From NCBI GenBank assembly GCA_027485675.1, contig JAIXQP010000048.1, forward strand, positions 62,001-126,000: a stretch of DNA of 64,000 nt, read 5' to 3'. The position numbers and the translations under genes were made by a program. The DNA comes from Terriglobales bacterium (GTDB lineage: Bacteria; Acidobacteriota; Terriglobia; Bryobacterales; Bryobacteraceae). A model generated the notes under the pieces. It was not told the origin of the DNA, did not search any database, and saw nothing but the letters and a program-made list of their open reading frames with translations. Below, piece by piece: positions 45,887 to 55,204 of the stretch. The number at the start of each line of letters is the position of its first letter. Within the stretch, counting starts at the first letter, position 1.

Positions 45887-46382
45887 GCACGGCCAGGAGC
45901 ATCCAGCGATCCGCCTTGCGCCAGAGTTTCTCGAACGCCGGCCGCTTCATCCGGGTGGTCTCCTGGCGGGTCGGGTCGTTCAGCAGCACCTGATCGGGCG
46001 TCGTGCCGGTAACCACGGCGAAGTGCATCGGCCCGGCGCCTCGCTTCTTTAGGGAGACGATCACCGGGCGGCCCTTGCCGACGTGAGCCGCCAGATCAGC
46101 CCACTCGCCGTGGAGCGTATAGGCGCGAAAGCGCTGGCCTTCGAAATATCGCTTCATCTCGACGAGCGGGATCCCGCGCAGCGCCGGATCGTACAGGCTC
46201 GCGTAGACCGCCGCCGGATCCGGATATTGCGTGCCGCTGCGTTGGCCGGCCCAATACTGCATCACCATCGAGACACTCGCCGCGCCACAGCCGTTTTTCT
46301 GCTGCGCGACGAACGGCACCGCCAGCGGCTCGGCCGCCAGGGCGGCGGCCAGCGTGAAGACCGCCACCCCAAGGAGTCTCAT
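45876..46382 (-). CDS. C39-like papain-fold cysteine peptidase, exported
   Basis: A 168-residue protein with a signal peptide (1-17). The papain-type triad is C32 in QKNGCGAASVSMV, H120 in GPMHFAVVTG and D136 in LLNDP. The Gln-x-x-x-x-x-Cys spacing also matches the C39 group that trims double-glycine leaders, although here it is free rather than fused to an ABC exporter. It is coupled to the small membrane protein upstream by a 4-base overlap. Substrate unknown; a peptidase for a small exported peptide or a cell-wall peptide is possible. Confidence 0.75.
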   Translation of the reverse strand: MRLLGVAVFTLAAALAAEPLAVPFVAQQKNGCGAASVSMVMQYWAGQRSGTQYPDPAAVYASLYDPALRGIPLVEMKRYFEGQRFRAYTLHGEWADLAAHVGKGRPVIVSLKKRGAGPMHFAVVTGTTPDQVLLNDPTRQETTRMKRPAFEKLWRKADRWMLLAVPTE

Positions 46383-46645
46383 TTGAGAACCAGCACGAGC
46401 ACAGCGGCCGAAAGGGCGATGACGATGTAGGTCAGGTGCAGGTTCGACAGCGCGCCGCCAGCCACCTCCCGCGCGGGTTCTTCATTCTGTTGGGCCAGCG
46501 CCTTCTCCTCTTCCGGGGTTAGCGGCTCCGCCGCCGCGGCAGCGACAGGCTTCGCCGTGGCAGAGGGTGTCTGTTCGGCGCGAGCCAAAGGCGGGGCGAC
46601 GGCCAGGCCGCAGGCAAGGAGGGCGGCCACAATTCTCAATCGCAT
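46379..46645 (-). CDS. Small exported protein with C-terminal membrane helix
   Basis: An 88-residue protein: signal peptide MRLRIVAALLACGLAVAPPLARA, an Ala/Glu-rich linker, and a C-terminal transmembrane helix LTYIVIALSAAVLVLVL ending in Lys. No Cys or family motif. GGAGA is eight bases before the ATG. Coupling with the C39-like peptidase suggests it anchors or is a substrate of that enzyme; this is inference. Two GGAAA-TTTCC palindromes lie just upstream. Confidence 0.65.
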   Translation of the reverse strand: MRLRIVAALLACGLAVAPPLARAEQTPSATAKPVAAAAAEPLTPEEEKALAQQNEEPAREVAGGALSNLHLTYIVIALSAAVLVLVLK

Positions 46646-46665
46646 GTTGGAAATCTCCGTGAGCA

Positions 46666-46696
46666 GGAAAAACTTTCCGGGGTCGGAAAAATTTCC
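46666..46696. promoter_or_regulatory. Tandem GGAAA-n-TTTCC palindromes upstream of the C39 operon
   Basis: GGAAA-AAC-TTTCC (46666-46678) and GGAAA-AA-TTTCC (46685-46696), centres about 18.5 bases apart. They sit 21-51 bases before the ATG at 46645, where a repressor or activator would bind. Confidence 0.4.
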
Positions 46697-46797
46697 CTAG
46701 CTCCCCGGAGCGATTCCCGCGAATCTTGGCGGACGAATCGACTCCTGCAATCGGAATTCCAAGCTGGTTGCTCAGGGAAGCGGTTGGATCGGGCCCG

Positions 46798-47715
46798 TCA
46801 TTTAAAACGTTGGTAGACGAACTCCGGGAAATTGACGGGATCCTCTGCCCGGGCGTCTCTCACGCGCGCCGCCACCAGCTTCAGATCCGGGAAGATCACA
46901 AGCCAATTGCCGCCATCGCCGCTGTGCTGAATTAAAAACGGGGGACGGTCTGGGGGCAGGCCTTGGAACATCCAGATCAGCGACTGCCCCCCACTCGCCG
47001 CGGGAAATGTTGCCTGCCTCGTGGATTCCCGTATCCAAGCCTCGTCGATCAAGGAGCGCCCTTCCCACTTTCCGTCGTCCAGCACCAGTTGGCCGAGTTT
47101 CGCCAGGTCCTCTGCGTTGATGACGAGACCCATGTACCCAAAGGCATTTCCGGCCCGGTCCTTCATCCAGTCCGCCGAACGAATGCCCATGGGACGGAAC
47201 AAGCGCCGGTCGAGATACTGGGGCAAGGGCTCGCCCGCGATGGCTTCGATCATCGCGACGGTCAGAATCATACCCGTGTTGTTATAGCGGCGTTTGGCGC
47301 CGGGCGGATCTTCGAGGGGTTGCCCGAAGGCATAGGCCCGGGTATCGCGCAGTGCCTTGAACTGTTCGCTGTTCGAACCCTTTTCGTTTCGGAGGTGCTG
47401 GACTCCAGAGACGTGCGCCATCAACTGTCGCAGGGTCACTCGAGCTTTCGGATCGCCCTGAAGCTTCGGAATCACCTCGCCCAAGGTGATGTCGAGGGAC
47501 GGGAGTCTCCCATCGGTCCGCAAGCAGCCCGCCGCAAGGCTCAACAGCGTCTTTGAAACCGACTGGACATGCACCCGTTTGGACGGCGAGTACGACACCA
47601 CCCGTTGCCCGTTCTGAAGGATCACCAATCCATCGGTGTCCGATCTCTTCGCCATTTCCAGGAACGCCGCCGGGTCAACGGCAAATGCAAGCAAGGAGGC
47701 CCAGGCACCGACCAT
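46798..47715 (-). CDS. Beta-lactamase-fold serine hydrolase (class C / esterase type)
   Basis: A 305-residue protein with S52-x-x-K55 in VQSVSKTLLSL, Y144-x-N146 in RRYNNTGM and an HSGDGG segment in the third-motif place. This matches the family of penicillin-binding-protein-like esterases and peptidases. The N-terminus is mildly hydrophobic (MVGAWASLLAFAVDPAA), perhaps a short signal. The substrate may be a D-amino-acid peptide or an ester; antibiotic resistance should not be assumed. The 152 bases between it and the small membrane gene hold the palindromes described. Confidence 0.78.
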   Translation of the reverse strand: MVGAWASLLAFAVDPAAFLEMAKRSDTDGLVILQNGQRVVSYSPSKRVHVQSVSKTLLSLAAGCLRTDGRLPSLDITLGEVIPKLQGDPKARVTLRQLMAHVSGVQHLRNEKGSNSEQFKALRDTRAYAFGQPLEDPPGAKRRYNNTGMILTVAMIEAIAGEPLPQYLDRRLFRPMGIRSADWMKDRAGNAFGYMGLVINAEDLAKLGQLVLDDGKWEGRSLIDEAWIRESTRQATFPAASGGQSLIWMFQGLPPDRPPFLIQHSGDGGNWLVIFPDLKLVAARVRDARAEDPVNFPEFVYQRFK

Positions 47716-47721
47716 GCGGCG

Positions 47722-47727
47722 ATGCTA
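47722..47727 (-). promoter_or_regulatory. -10 element TAGCAT, 6 nt before the serine hydrolase ATG
   Basis: TAGCAT on the minus strand, six bases, then ATG at 47715. Leaderless pattern. Confidence 0.4.
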
Positions 47728-47770
47728 TCACAAACCGCGCGGAGGACAGAAGGCGGAGGCGTCAGCAGAG

Positions 47771-47804
47771 AACGCGAGCTTACGCGTTGGGAGAGATCGC
47801 TCCC
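47771..47804. repeat. Two back-to-back hairpins
   Basis: AACGCG/CGCGTT (47771-47788, loop of six) is followed at once by GGGAG/CTCCC (47789-47804, loop of six). No T-run follows on either strand, so these are not ordinary terminators. They lie between the TonB receptor and the serine hydrolase. Confidence 0.5.
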
Positions 47805-47826
47805 CAGGTAGGATTCGGACCTGCGA
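47797..47826 (-). pseudogene. Degenerate tRNA 3' end (T-arm plus acceptor), tRNA-Gln-like
   Basis: On the minus strand this reads as a T-arm with loop TCCGAAT and one stem mismatch, then CTGGGGAGC and GA. The CTGGGGAGC is identical to the 3' acceptor/discriminator stretch of the intact tRNA-Gln at 55205-55278, and the orientation is the same. No anticodon arm can be built upstream. Over 28 aligned bases I count 20 matches, several of them in the universally conserved T-loop. Confidence 0.35.
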
Positions 47827-47847
47827 TTGAATCTTCGGCATGCCCGA

Positions 47848-47880
47848 CACCAGGCGCAAGCGTCATGCTTGCGCCTGGTG
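47848..47880. repeat. Perfect 14-bp inverted repeat downstream of the TonB receptor gene
   Basis: CACCAGGCGCAAGC and its exact complement GCTTGCGCCTGGTG flank a five-base loop GTCAT. It starts 46 bases past the TonB receptor stop. It lacks a T-run, so it may be an mRNA-stabilising or REP-like element. Confidence 0.6.
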
Positions 47881-47926
47881 CGAAGGGCTATTCGTGGTTG
47901 TGACCGTCCAAACTCTTGACCACGCC

Positions 47927-50338
47927 TCAGAATTGATAGCGCAGGCGAAGACCGGCGGAACGAGGCTGCAGCACACGCGTCCCCACGAAGATGGATTGGA
48001 AGTTGTAGACTGCCGAGGTGTTGAAGAGGTTCGTCATCTGTAAGCTCACATCGTAACGGCCTCTCCCCTCGTGGCTACTGTGCCAGCCTAACACCCAGTC
48101 ATTCACCAAGCGTCCCTTGGCGCGGGCCGGGTTTTCGTTGAGGCGCACGAGAGGCAACAAATCGGCGAAATCCGGATCGGCTGCCACTTCCTGCGGATCC
48201 GAAGGATTAATCACCAAGCCCGAATCGTACCGCGTGCTCAGGTTCGTATAGAGTCCCCGGCGGTTGGTATACGTCAGCAAGGAGTGGGACGAAAATCGCT
48301 GATCATGATCGATGAAGAACGGACCGGCGGTGAGAGCCGTGATGGCCTCGTTACCCAGATAGATGCCTCCCGTAAAGGGCGGCGTGCTGACCGCCCGGCC
48401 ATAAGTCGCACTGAAGGAAGCCGACACCCCGCGCAGGTTAGCCATCGTGAAGCGAGTCTCAAAGCTATTCACGCGGATCCGGGCGAGCGCAATGGGGAAG
48501 ATGATTCCCGTGTTGAAGAAGTTGTTGTTGTCGGCCTGGTCATAACCATCCTTGTGATAGAAGGTGCCCGCCAAGCTGAAACGCCGCAGGAATCCCTGCT
48601 GCAAGCCCACTTCGTAGAAGTTTTGGCGCTCCGGACGCAACGTGGCGATCTGGTCACCGAGCGCTTCTTTCACGGCCGGCGGAGCGAGAGTGGACGCCGC
48701 TCTCGAACTACTCAGCAGAAGGTTTTCGTTCACCGGAGTTTGGTACAAGCGGTTGTAGCTGGCGCGCAGCACCGTGTTGGTCCGGGGCATGGTGTAGGCG
48801 ATGCCCAGGCGAGGTTGTAACTGTCTGCCGCGGGTAAGGATACGGTAGTCGTCAAATCGCAGGCCGGCGGAAAAGAAGAAACGTCCCCAGCGAATCTGGT
48901 CCTGCAAGTAGCCCGCGCCGAGGCGGCCACTGGCCTGTTCGCCAAAGACAAATCTCCGTCCTCCGGCGGTCAGGTCGTACGGCGTCAGTGCCGGATTGTA
49001 GGCCGGGTCCAGGGGCGAATTGAACAGCGGATTCGTCAGACCGAAGGTAAAGTTCTCGCGGATTCCATACCGCTGATAGTCGGCGCCCGCGCGAATGTTA
49101 TGCCGGCCAGTGACCCGCGAGTACTTGACCAGCGCGGAGAACGTTCCCAGCCGCCGCGACTGATCGGCGGTAACCGGGAAATCGGCCGGACTGCCAAACA
49201 ATTGCGAACTCGCTGACCGCCAACTGACATTGGTGTCGAGCAAGCTGGTGCCATCGAGTGTCCGGAGCCAACTGCCCGAAACCCCGGCGTCGCGCATCAG
49301 TTGGCGCTGTTGCATCCCGGCCGCGTGCTGGCTGCGCAGATTGGCCAATTCGAAAGGGGACGACCCCACCAAGGTCACAAGACGGAAGACGTTGCGATCG
49401 TTGGCCAAATAGTCGAGGCGGGAAAATGCCCGTTGCGCGTGTCCGCCGTTGTGCAGATTCGACAGGGAGACGCTATCGAGGTACCGGTGCGTTTTCATGG
49501 CGCTGTATACGCCGGAGTAACCCAGCTTTCCGACCTGACCAGCAACCTGGGTGGACTGCGTGAGCGTGTTGAACTGCGCGGCTGAGGTTGTGAAGCTCCC
49601 GGAGAATCGCCGCCCGGTTCCCATGCCCGTAAGCGTCGTCAGATTCGCCACCGCCGATACCTTGTTGCCAAACTCGGCGGGAATGTTTCCCATGTGCAAT
49701 TCCACGGTCTGCACGACCGCGGGGTCGATCGCATTGGCGAAGGCCCCAGTCAGTTGGTCGCCGATCGGCATGCCGTCGATCACCCAGAGCATCTGGTTGT
49801 GTGCACCGCGCGGGTGGATCGCGCCGTTCGCGTCCTGCATGAAGCCCGGAAAGGTGACCATGATCGCCTCAACTCCCCGGTTGGCCGTGGAGAATGCCAT
49901 CTTTTCGATGTCGCTTTGATTCATCTGGACCCGGGTGCCCGTTTCCTCCGACTTCACCAGCATTAGGCTGTCGACTTCGCCGACCACGATGGCCTGATTC
50001 TCCGTGGCTACGACCAGCGCAACCTCCAGACTCACCGGAACGGCTGAGCGCAAGGCCACGGTTTTTGTCCACGTGGTGAAACCGTCTTTCTGCACCTGGA
50101 TCGAGTAGCTCTCCAAGGGCAGGTTGATCGCTGCGAAGTGGCCATCCGAGTCGGTTTCCACCTCCTTAACGAAGCGTGTGACTCCGTTTGTAATGCGGAC
50201 GGTAGCGTGTGCGACGGCGAGCTGCTGTGCGTCTTGAACGGTACCGGTGAGTGTGCCGGTCGTTTGGGCCAGCGTGGATTGGCAAAGGGATAGAACCCCA
50301 ATTGCGGCAGTAAGGTAAGAGAGGGTTGCCTTCTTCAT
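47927..50338 (-). CDS. Oar-like TonB-dependent outer-membrane receptor with carboxypeptidase-regulatory domain
   Basis: An 803-residue protein. Residues 1-25 are a signal peptide. About 27-110 is a carboxypeptidase-regulatory-like beta-sandwich (TGTLTGTVQDAQQLAVAHATVRITNG). A plug domain follows (about 125-240; IHPRGAHNQMLWVIDGMPIGD), then a long beta-barrel ending with the aromatic terminal LRLRYQF used for outer-membrane assembly. The layout is that of acidobacterial TonB-dependent transporters for glycans or large substrates. ATG 50338 opens the signal peptide; the longer frame is spurious. A hybrid histidine kinase lies upstream in the same direction, 413 bases away. Confidence 0.88.
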   Translation of the reverse strand: MKKATLSYLTAAIGVLSLCQSTLAQTTGTLTGTVQDAQQLAVAHATVRITNGVTRFVKEVETDSDGHFAAINLPLESYSIQVQKDGFTTWTKTVALRSAVPVSLEVALVVATENQAIVVGEVDSLMLVKSEETGTRVQMNQSDIEKMAFSTANRGVEAIMVTFPGFMQDANGAIHPRGAHNQMLWVIDGMPIGDQLTGAFANAIDPAVVQTVELHMGNIPAEFGNKVSAVANLTTLTGMGTGRRFSGSFTTSAAQFNTLTQSTQVAGQVGKLGYSGVYSAMKTHRYLDSVSLSNLHNGGHAQRAFSRLDYLANDRNVFRLVTLVGSSPFELANLRSQHAAGMQQRQLMRDAGVSGSWLRTLDGTSLLDTNVSWRSASSQLFGSPADFPVTADQSRRLGTFSALVKYSRVTGRHNIRAGADYQRYGIRENFTFGLTNPLFNSPLDPAYNPALTPYDLTAGGRRFVFGEQASGRLGAGYLQDQIRWGRFFFSAGLRFDDYRILTRGRQLQPRLGIAYTMPRTNTVLRASYNRLYQTPVNENLLLSSSRAASTLAPPAVKEALGDQIATLRPERQNFYEVGLQQGFLRRFSLAGTFYHKDGYDQADNNNFFNTGIIFPIALARIRVNSFETRFTMANLRGVSASFSATYGRAVSTPPFTGGIYLGNEAITALTAGPFFIDHDQRFSSHSLLTYTNRRGLYTNLSTRYDSGLVINPSDPQEVAADPDFADLLPLVRLNENPARAKGRLVNDWVLGWHSSHEGRGRYDVSLQMTNLFNTSAVYNFQSIFVGTRVLQPRSAGLRLRYQF

Positions 50339-50751
50339 GCAAGGCTTATCGGCCAGCAGCGTGGGGGTATTAAGGACTTCCGTAGGCCTTACCTTAGGGC
50401 GGATCCCCGGGAGACGATGCACGCGCGCGTGGCGTAGGCACGCGGTTGGGTGGAACTTCACGGCATCAATGTGGGTGCAGCGGAGTGGCGCCGCCAAGCC
50501 GTGGAGTCTAAATCTGCGGCCGAGGGTCCTGCTGTCGAAGGATTCGGGTTGGTGAGCCTGGCGGGGGACAGCTTAACGGCGACAGATCCATCTTCGAAGA
50601 GTTTCTGCCCCGGTTGGATCGGGCGTGGCGGAAGCAACTGATGTGGGACAATCCCCGCGCGGCTTTCGGAGCGAAGTTCCCTTCCGGGTGAGTGGCAGCG
50701 CGCCGCGGCCACCCCCAGAAGAGGCTCCACCCCGAAGAGAATTTGCCGAGC
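50339..50751. other. 413-base intergenic region, nothing recognised
   Basis: This lies between the histidine kinase stop and the TonB receptor start. Short open frames here have no start signals or family motifs. A GATAAG hexamer six bases before ATG 50338 could be a poor -10. Otherwise I see nothing. Confidence 0.5.
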
Positions 50752-53700
50752 TCAGCCCTGGGTGACGGGTAGTGGCGGACAATGGGTGCGCAGCAGATTC
50801 TCCAGGCTCGCGGGGTCGATCGGCTTGGAGATGTAACCGTCCATGCCGGCCGCCAGGCATCGTTGGCGGTCTTCCTCCATCGCATGCGCCGTCATGGCCA
50901 GCACCGGCGTGCGCCTGCCCGTCGCCTGTTCCTCTGCGCGGATCGCTGCGGTCGCGTCCCAGCCATCCATCTCCGGCATCTGGATATCCATCAGGACCGC
51001 GTCGAAGGTGGCTTGCGCCAGCGCCGCGAGGGCCTCCCGTCCGTTGTTGGCGATCGTCACGCGATGTCCTTGCTTTTCGAGGAGAGCGGTAGCTACTTTT
51101 TGGTTTACTTTGTTGTCTTCCGCCAAAAGCACATTTAGGCTTCGCCCGGAGGCGGCCTTTCCTAAGTCGTGGCGGGTCACCAAAGGCTTTCGTTCCACCG
51201 CTGCCGGCCAGGCGCGTCCAATCGCTTCGAGTAGATCGGCGTCGCTCAGGGGTTTGGTGAGATAGGCGGAGATGCCCAACTCCCGGCAACGGGCGGCTTC
51301 GCCACGGAAGCCGGAAACCGTCAGCATGATCACCTTCGCGTTCCCCACCAATCCCGGGTCATCCAAGATCCGGCCGCACAACTCGAAGCCATTCATCTCC
51401 GGCATTTGAGAGTCGACCAGGATCAAGTCGAAAGCTTGATTGGCGAGCAAGGCCAGAGCCTCCCGGCCTGACGCCGCGAGTTTCACTGTCATGCCCTGCG
51501 CGGTCAGCATGCGATCGAGAGCCACGCGATTCGTTGTCAGGTCATCCACGATGAGCACGGTGAGTTTCGCAAGCAACACCCGCTCGGCTGGCAGAGCCAA
51601 CTCGCTGGAGCGCGCAAACTCCGCCGTGAAGGAAAATGTGCTTCCCTGGCCCGGCGTACTTTGCACCGACAACGTTCCCCCCATCATTTCTACCAACCGC
51701 CGGGAGATGGTCAGCCCGAGTCCCGTGCCCCCATACTTTCTGGCCGTCGAGCCGTCGGCTTGCGAAAACGCTTCAAAGATGGTGGCCAACTTCTCTGGCG
51801 GAATGCCGATGCCCGTGTCCCGGACAGCGAATCGCAACGTCAGCCGGTCTGCCGCTGTGGTTGGTAGCAACGCCACGGAGACCGCCACTTCTCCCTGGGC
51901 CGTGAACTTGATGGCATTGCCGATCAGGTTCGTCAATACCTGTTTGATCCGGCCCACATCGCCCACCAACCGATCGGGAACTTCCGGCGGGATGTCGCAA
52001 GTCAACTCGACTCCCGCTTCACCGGCTCGCAGGGCGAGCAGCTTCACCAGGGGAGACATCGCTTCGCGCAGCGAAAAGGGAAACGGATCGATCTCGAACT
52101 TGCCCGCTTCGATCTTCGAGAAATCCAGAATGTCGTTGATGATGGTGAGCAAGGACTCTCCCGACGACTTGATGATGCCCGTGTACTCCGCCTGCAAGTC
52201 GTTGAGCCCGGTGTCGAACAATAGGTTCGCCATGCCGATCACGCCGTTCATCGGGGTGCGGATTTCGTGGCTCATATTTGCCAAAAACTGGCTCTTGCTC
52301 TGGCTCGCCTGTTCGGCCGCTTCTTTGGCGACCATCAAGGCCGCCTGCTGAGAGCGCAGCGTCTCGGTCTGAGTGCGCACCCGGTGTCGCAACATCCTGA
52401 TCCAAACCACCGCCGCAAGCCCGAAGGCGCCAACAAGCAACAGGATGCGTCCCACCGGAACCTGCTCCAGCCAAGGCGCCTGCTCCAGGATCCGGATATC
52501 ACTCTCGCTCGCCAGGGTCAGCAGCCCGTCGACCGGTTGGTGGGAGGTGTTGGTCCACCGGTTGCGAACTCCCCCCGACAACTCCAGCTTGCTGCCGATG
52601 GGAATCTCGGGACAACTCGCCCCGGGCGCCAAATGAAGACGGGCCTCAAATCGAGTCGGCTGGTCGTTGGCCATTCCCCGCAGCGTGATGGCACAGTTCT
52701 CGGGCTGGCTGCGCAGGTCGGCCAAGTAGGCAACCAGCTTCACCCGGGCTCCCTCGTGCGTTCCCATACCAAACTGCTCGAGCGTCACCGGCTCCGGATC
52801 CGGGATTTTGCCAATTCCCGTTTCCCGCAGGCCGATCACTTGCAGGCCAAGCAGGCCCGCTTGGTCCACCTCGGTACGCGCCGCAACTTCGTAGCGGTGG
52901 CCGGGGATCGGCGTGGCGGGAGTCTGCAGTTCCAGACGAATCCGGTTGCCCCCCTCCGTCAGTTCATAGTCCACCTCAGAACTGGAATATGTGATCGTAC
53001 CTTCCGTACGAAACATTCCCGACAACGGACGACCTCCGTGCGGCCGGAACAAACCCGCCGCGTTGTGCTTCGGCAGGGACTCCCACAGCAGTTCCTTCGC
53101 CTCCAAAACCTTCACGTCAGAGGGATGCTCGAGCGCGATGTCGACCTGATGCCGCTGATTTCTGGGCATGCGCGACAGCACCGCCACACCCTGAACCCGA
53201 ACCCGGTCCAACATCCAACCAGACGCCAAATTGGCCTCGGCTGGCCCACCCGCCGGCACGGTGACCGTCACGGCGCCGTCGGGCATTTCGATCCACAAAC
53301 GATAGAGTTTTTCGCTGAGCGTCGGGCTGATCCGGAACGGAATCACGGCCCGTACCGTACCTTCAGCAGACACCATCTGATTGTCAAGACGGTCGGATCC
53401 GAACAAGTCGAACTGGCTGGTTACCAAAACCGGCGTTGGCAGGCGCCCGGAACCCAGTTTCCGGAGGGAATCGGTCACGACGATATTGCCATAGGTTCCC
53501 GCGCCGGTCTTGCCGACGATCTCCACCCGGTCGCCTGGCTGAAGGGGCAAAGCGGCGCTCTGGGCATTGGAAACGTAGACGTAGACGCCCGCGGCGTTCG
53601 GGCCTTCCCCCTGCTGCACCATCGTATGATTCAAGCCGGGGTGATGCCGGATGATCGTCGCTATCAGACGAACCGGTTGTCCCGCCGCGGCCTTGTCCAC

Positions 53701-53793
53701 CGGTAGGGACGTCACATCCCCAATCCGCTCAATAGGCTTGCCCCAGACGATTCCCATCAACAGAAGATGGGCGATGAATAGCTTCCCCCTCAC
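50752..53793 (-). CDS. Hybrid sensor histidine kinase with two receiver domains
   Basis: A 1013-residue protein. After a signal-like start ([17 protein letters not shown]) come about 430 periplasmic residues made of OB-fold-like repeats, e.g. [13 protein letters not shown] and [20 protein letters not shown] transmembrane helix follows near 452-472. Then come the kinase core with H-box [11 protein letters not shown] (His near 508), N-box [17 protein letters not shown] and GGTGLGL. Two receivers have phospho-acceptor Asp near 791 ([11 protein letters not shown]) and 933 ([14 protein letters not shown]). No DNA-binding output or Hpt domain is present. The start is GTG 53793; the overlapping ATG stops at once. 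It may control the downstream TonB receptor. Confidence 0.88.
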   Translation of the reverse strand: MRGKLFIAHLLLMGIVWGKPIERIGDVTSLPVDKAAAGQPVRLIATIIRHHPGLNHTMVQQGEGPNAAGVYVYVSNAQSAALPLQPGDRVEIVGKTGAGTYGNIVVTDSLRKLGSGRLPTPVLVTSQFDLFGSDRLDNQMVSAEGTVRAVIPFRISPTLSEKLYRLWIEMPDGAVTVTVPAGGPAEANLASGWMLDRVRVQGVAVLSRMPRNQRHQVDIALEHPSDVKVLEAKELLWESLPKHNAAGLFRPHGGRPLSGMFRTEGTITYSSSEVDYELTEGGNRIRLELQTPATPIPGHRYEVAARTEVDQAGLLGLQVIGLRETGIGKIPDPEPVTLEQFGMGTHEGARVKLVAYLADLRSQPENCAITLRGMANDQPTRFEARLHLAPGASCPEIPIGSKLELSGGVRNRWTNTSHQPVDGLLTLASESDIRILEQAPWLEQVPVGRILLLVGAFGLAAVVWIRMLRHRVRTQTETLRSQQAALMVAKEAAEQASQSKSQFLANMSHEIRTPMNGVIGMANLLFDTGLNDLQAEYTGIIKSSGESLLTIINDILDFSKIEAGKFEIDPFPFSLREAMSPLVKLLALRAGEAGVELTCDIPPEVPDRLVGDVGRIKQVLTNLIGNAIKFTAQGEVAVSVALLPTTAADRLTLRFAVRDTGIGIPPEKLATIFEAFSQADGSTARKYGGTGLGLTISRRLVEMMGGTLSVQSTPGQGSTFSFTAEFARSSELALPAERVLLAKLTVLIVDDLTTNRVALDRMLTAQGMTVKLAASGREALALLANQAFDLILVDSQMPEMNGFELCGRILDDPGLVGNAKVIMLTVSGFRGEAARCRELGISAYLTKPLSDADLLEAIGRAWPAAVERKPLVTRHDLGKAASGRSLNVLLAEDNKVNQKVATALLEKQGHRVTIANNGREALAALAQATFDAVLMDIQMPEMDGWDATAAIRAEEQATGRRTPVLAMTAHAMEEDRQRCLAAGMDGYISKPIDPASLENLLRTHCPPLPVTQG

Positions 53794-53834
53794 ATTCCGC
53801 TCATCGACGGGGGCCCGGAGTATATGAGTGCGCC

Positions 53835-54047
53835 CTAGCGAACCGTGAGCGTCACTCCGGCTGGTTCCGGGCGAATCCGGTTGTTTCCCTCCGCCAACCC
53901 GTTGGCCGTCTCCGGACTGGAGTAGACGATGGCGCTTTGCGTGCGAAATACTCCCGACCCGGTCTTTCCGGCGATCTTCGCCCGGTCACCCAGTGCTGCG
54001 GCCCAAGCGGCCAGTAGGCCGATGGCGACTGGTCCTGCCCGCGCGCC
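53835..54047 (-). pseudogene. Decayed duplicate of the hybrid kinase sensor domain
   Basis: Translated on the minus strand, this fragment reads [13 protein letters not shown] directly followed by [12 protein letters not shown] and later [10 protein letters not shown] before TAG 53835-53837. The intact kinase has [13 protein letters not shown] (near residue 88) and [12 protein letters not shown] with [10 protein letters not shown] (near 265-290), about 175 residues apart. The fragment therefore joins two separate parts of the sensor region. A TGA (54048-54050) blocks it upstream and no start codon with a ribosome site is present. It sits directly upstream of the kinase gene, in the same orientation. 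Confidence 0.7.
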
Positions 54048-54093
54048 TCACTTCCCGGTCCAATCCCGATCTGTTTGAGCGGCGAGCGAAGGA

Positions 54094-54402
54094 TTAAAAG
54101 CGATCGAGCGTAATCGAGGACGCTGCCTCATGAACCGGAATGGTGGTAATCGAAAGGTCCTTGAGAAACGGCTCAGCCGCTACCTTGGCAATGGCGGGCG
54201 ACGCCATAAAAGCATCCATGGAGGCCTTATCCGCCCAGACATAAACACTGGCGAACACTCCGTTGTCAAAATCCGCCATCCAGGTCTTGCGGATCAGGCC
54301 TGGTACTTGGGCGATCGCTTCGGCGTAAGGCTTTACCCATTGGGCGTCGTATTGGTCCTTATCCAGCGTCAGGGTGTAACGGAAAATTTGTGCGTACTTC
54401 AT
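54094..54402 (-). CDS. YdhR-like putative monooxygenase (dimeric alpha/beta barrel)
   Basis: A 102-residue protein with a ferredoxin-like dimeric alpha-beta-barrel pattern: MKYAQIFRYTLTLD strand, a helix, GLIRKTWMADFDNGVFASVYVWAD strands, helix ASMDAFMASPAIA and a final strand. This fits the YdhR/ABM group of small putative monooxygenases or quinol-modifying proteins. AGAGGAA lies ten bases before the ATG. It stands alone; substrate unknown. Confidence 0.7.
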   Translation of the reverse strand: MKYAQIFRYTLTLDKDQYDAQWVKPYAEAIAQVPGLIRKTWMADFDNGVFASVYVWADKASMDAFMASPAIAKVAAEPFLKDLSITTIPVHEAASSITLDRF

Positions 54403-55204
54403 CCAAGAAGGTTCCTCTTTATCGAGATGATCCGGCCCCCCGTCGGATGCGGATCGGCCCTAAAAGGATTCAGGCCCTCCCGGGCTGCTAGAAAAGTCGC
54501 TCTGCCGAGCCATATGGGACTGGCCGACGACCGGAGTCAGCGGCGCCGCGCCACCTTTCCGGCACGCCCTAGAGTTCGAAAAATCCTTGCCTCGCGAGCT
54601 TTCTCCACGCAGCGCTGCGTGTCGCCGCACCCGGAACCGCTGCCCCAGCCGGGGTTCCAATCGGAGTCCTTCGCCCGTTGCCCGTATCGGACTTTGGCGG
54701 CGATCGTTTTTCGTTCTCGCTCAGGAAAGCTGCCCCGTCTACGATTGAGGGTGGCGCAAGGCCCGAACCTTTGATTTGGAGCCGGTTGCGTGGTCGCGGG
54801 ATGTCGTCCTGATCGGCCGCAACCTCGACGGAGAGTTCTGCGATGCATTCGGATGCCGAGCGCCCGTCGTGCCCCCCACATCCCCCCTGATATTAGCCTG
54901 GACTTTGAGTTCCATCCGGATGGCGAAAAAGCTGGCTGCCTCGTAGCCGCACAAAGATCCGGGGACGAGGCCGTCCCCAGCTTGGAACTCGCTATCCGAG
55001 CCCCCGGAACGTTTCGAACAGCAGCCCGACGGAAGGAAGCGCCGTTTGCTGCATTGCGAACTCAAGGGCGCGCTGTGGATGCACCGCAACCGGAAGGCCG
55101 ACTTTTGCCAGCCGTTCGACAGGCTCGCGGAGACCGCGCTTTCGAACTCAGCAAGCGATTCCAAGCAAAACCCAATCGACGCTTCGAAGCGCGAAAAAAA
55201 GATT
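54403..55204. other. 802-base stretch without a supported gene
   Basis: This is the largest gene-free stretch in the window and lies at the 3' side of tRNA-Gln. Open frames exist on both strands but lack start signals, family motifs or the codon pattern of the neighbours. It holds one perfect hairpin at 54961-54978. It may be decayed DNA. Confidence 0.5.
54961..54978. repeat. Perfect 7-bp hairpin GGGGACG/CGTCCCC
   Basis: GGGGACG-AGGC-CGTCCCC with no T-run on either side. Function unknown. Confidence 0.45.

Noticed and set aside
46798-47715. Antibiotic-resistance beta-lactamase
   Set aside because: SxxK and YxN motifs are shared with many esterases and peptidases; there is no regulator or resistance context.
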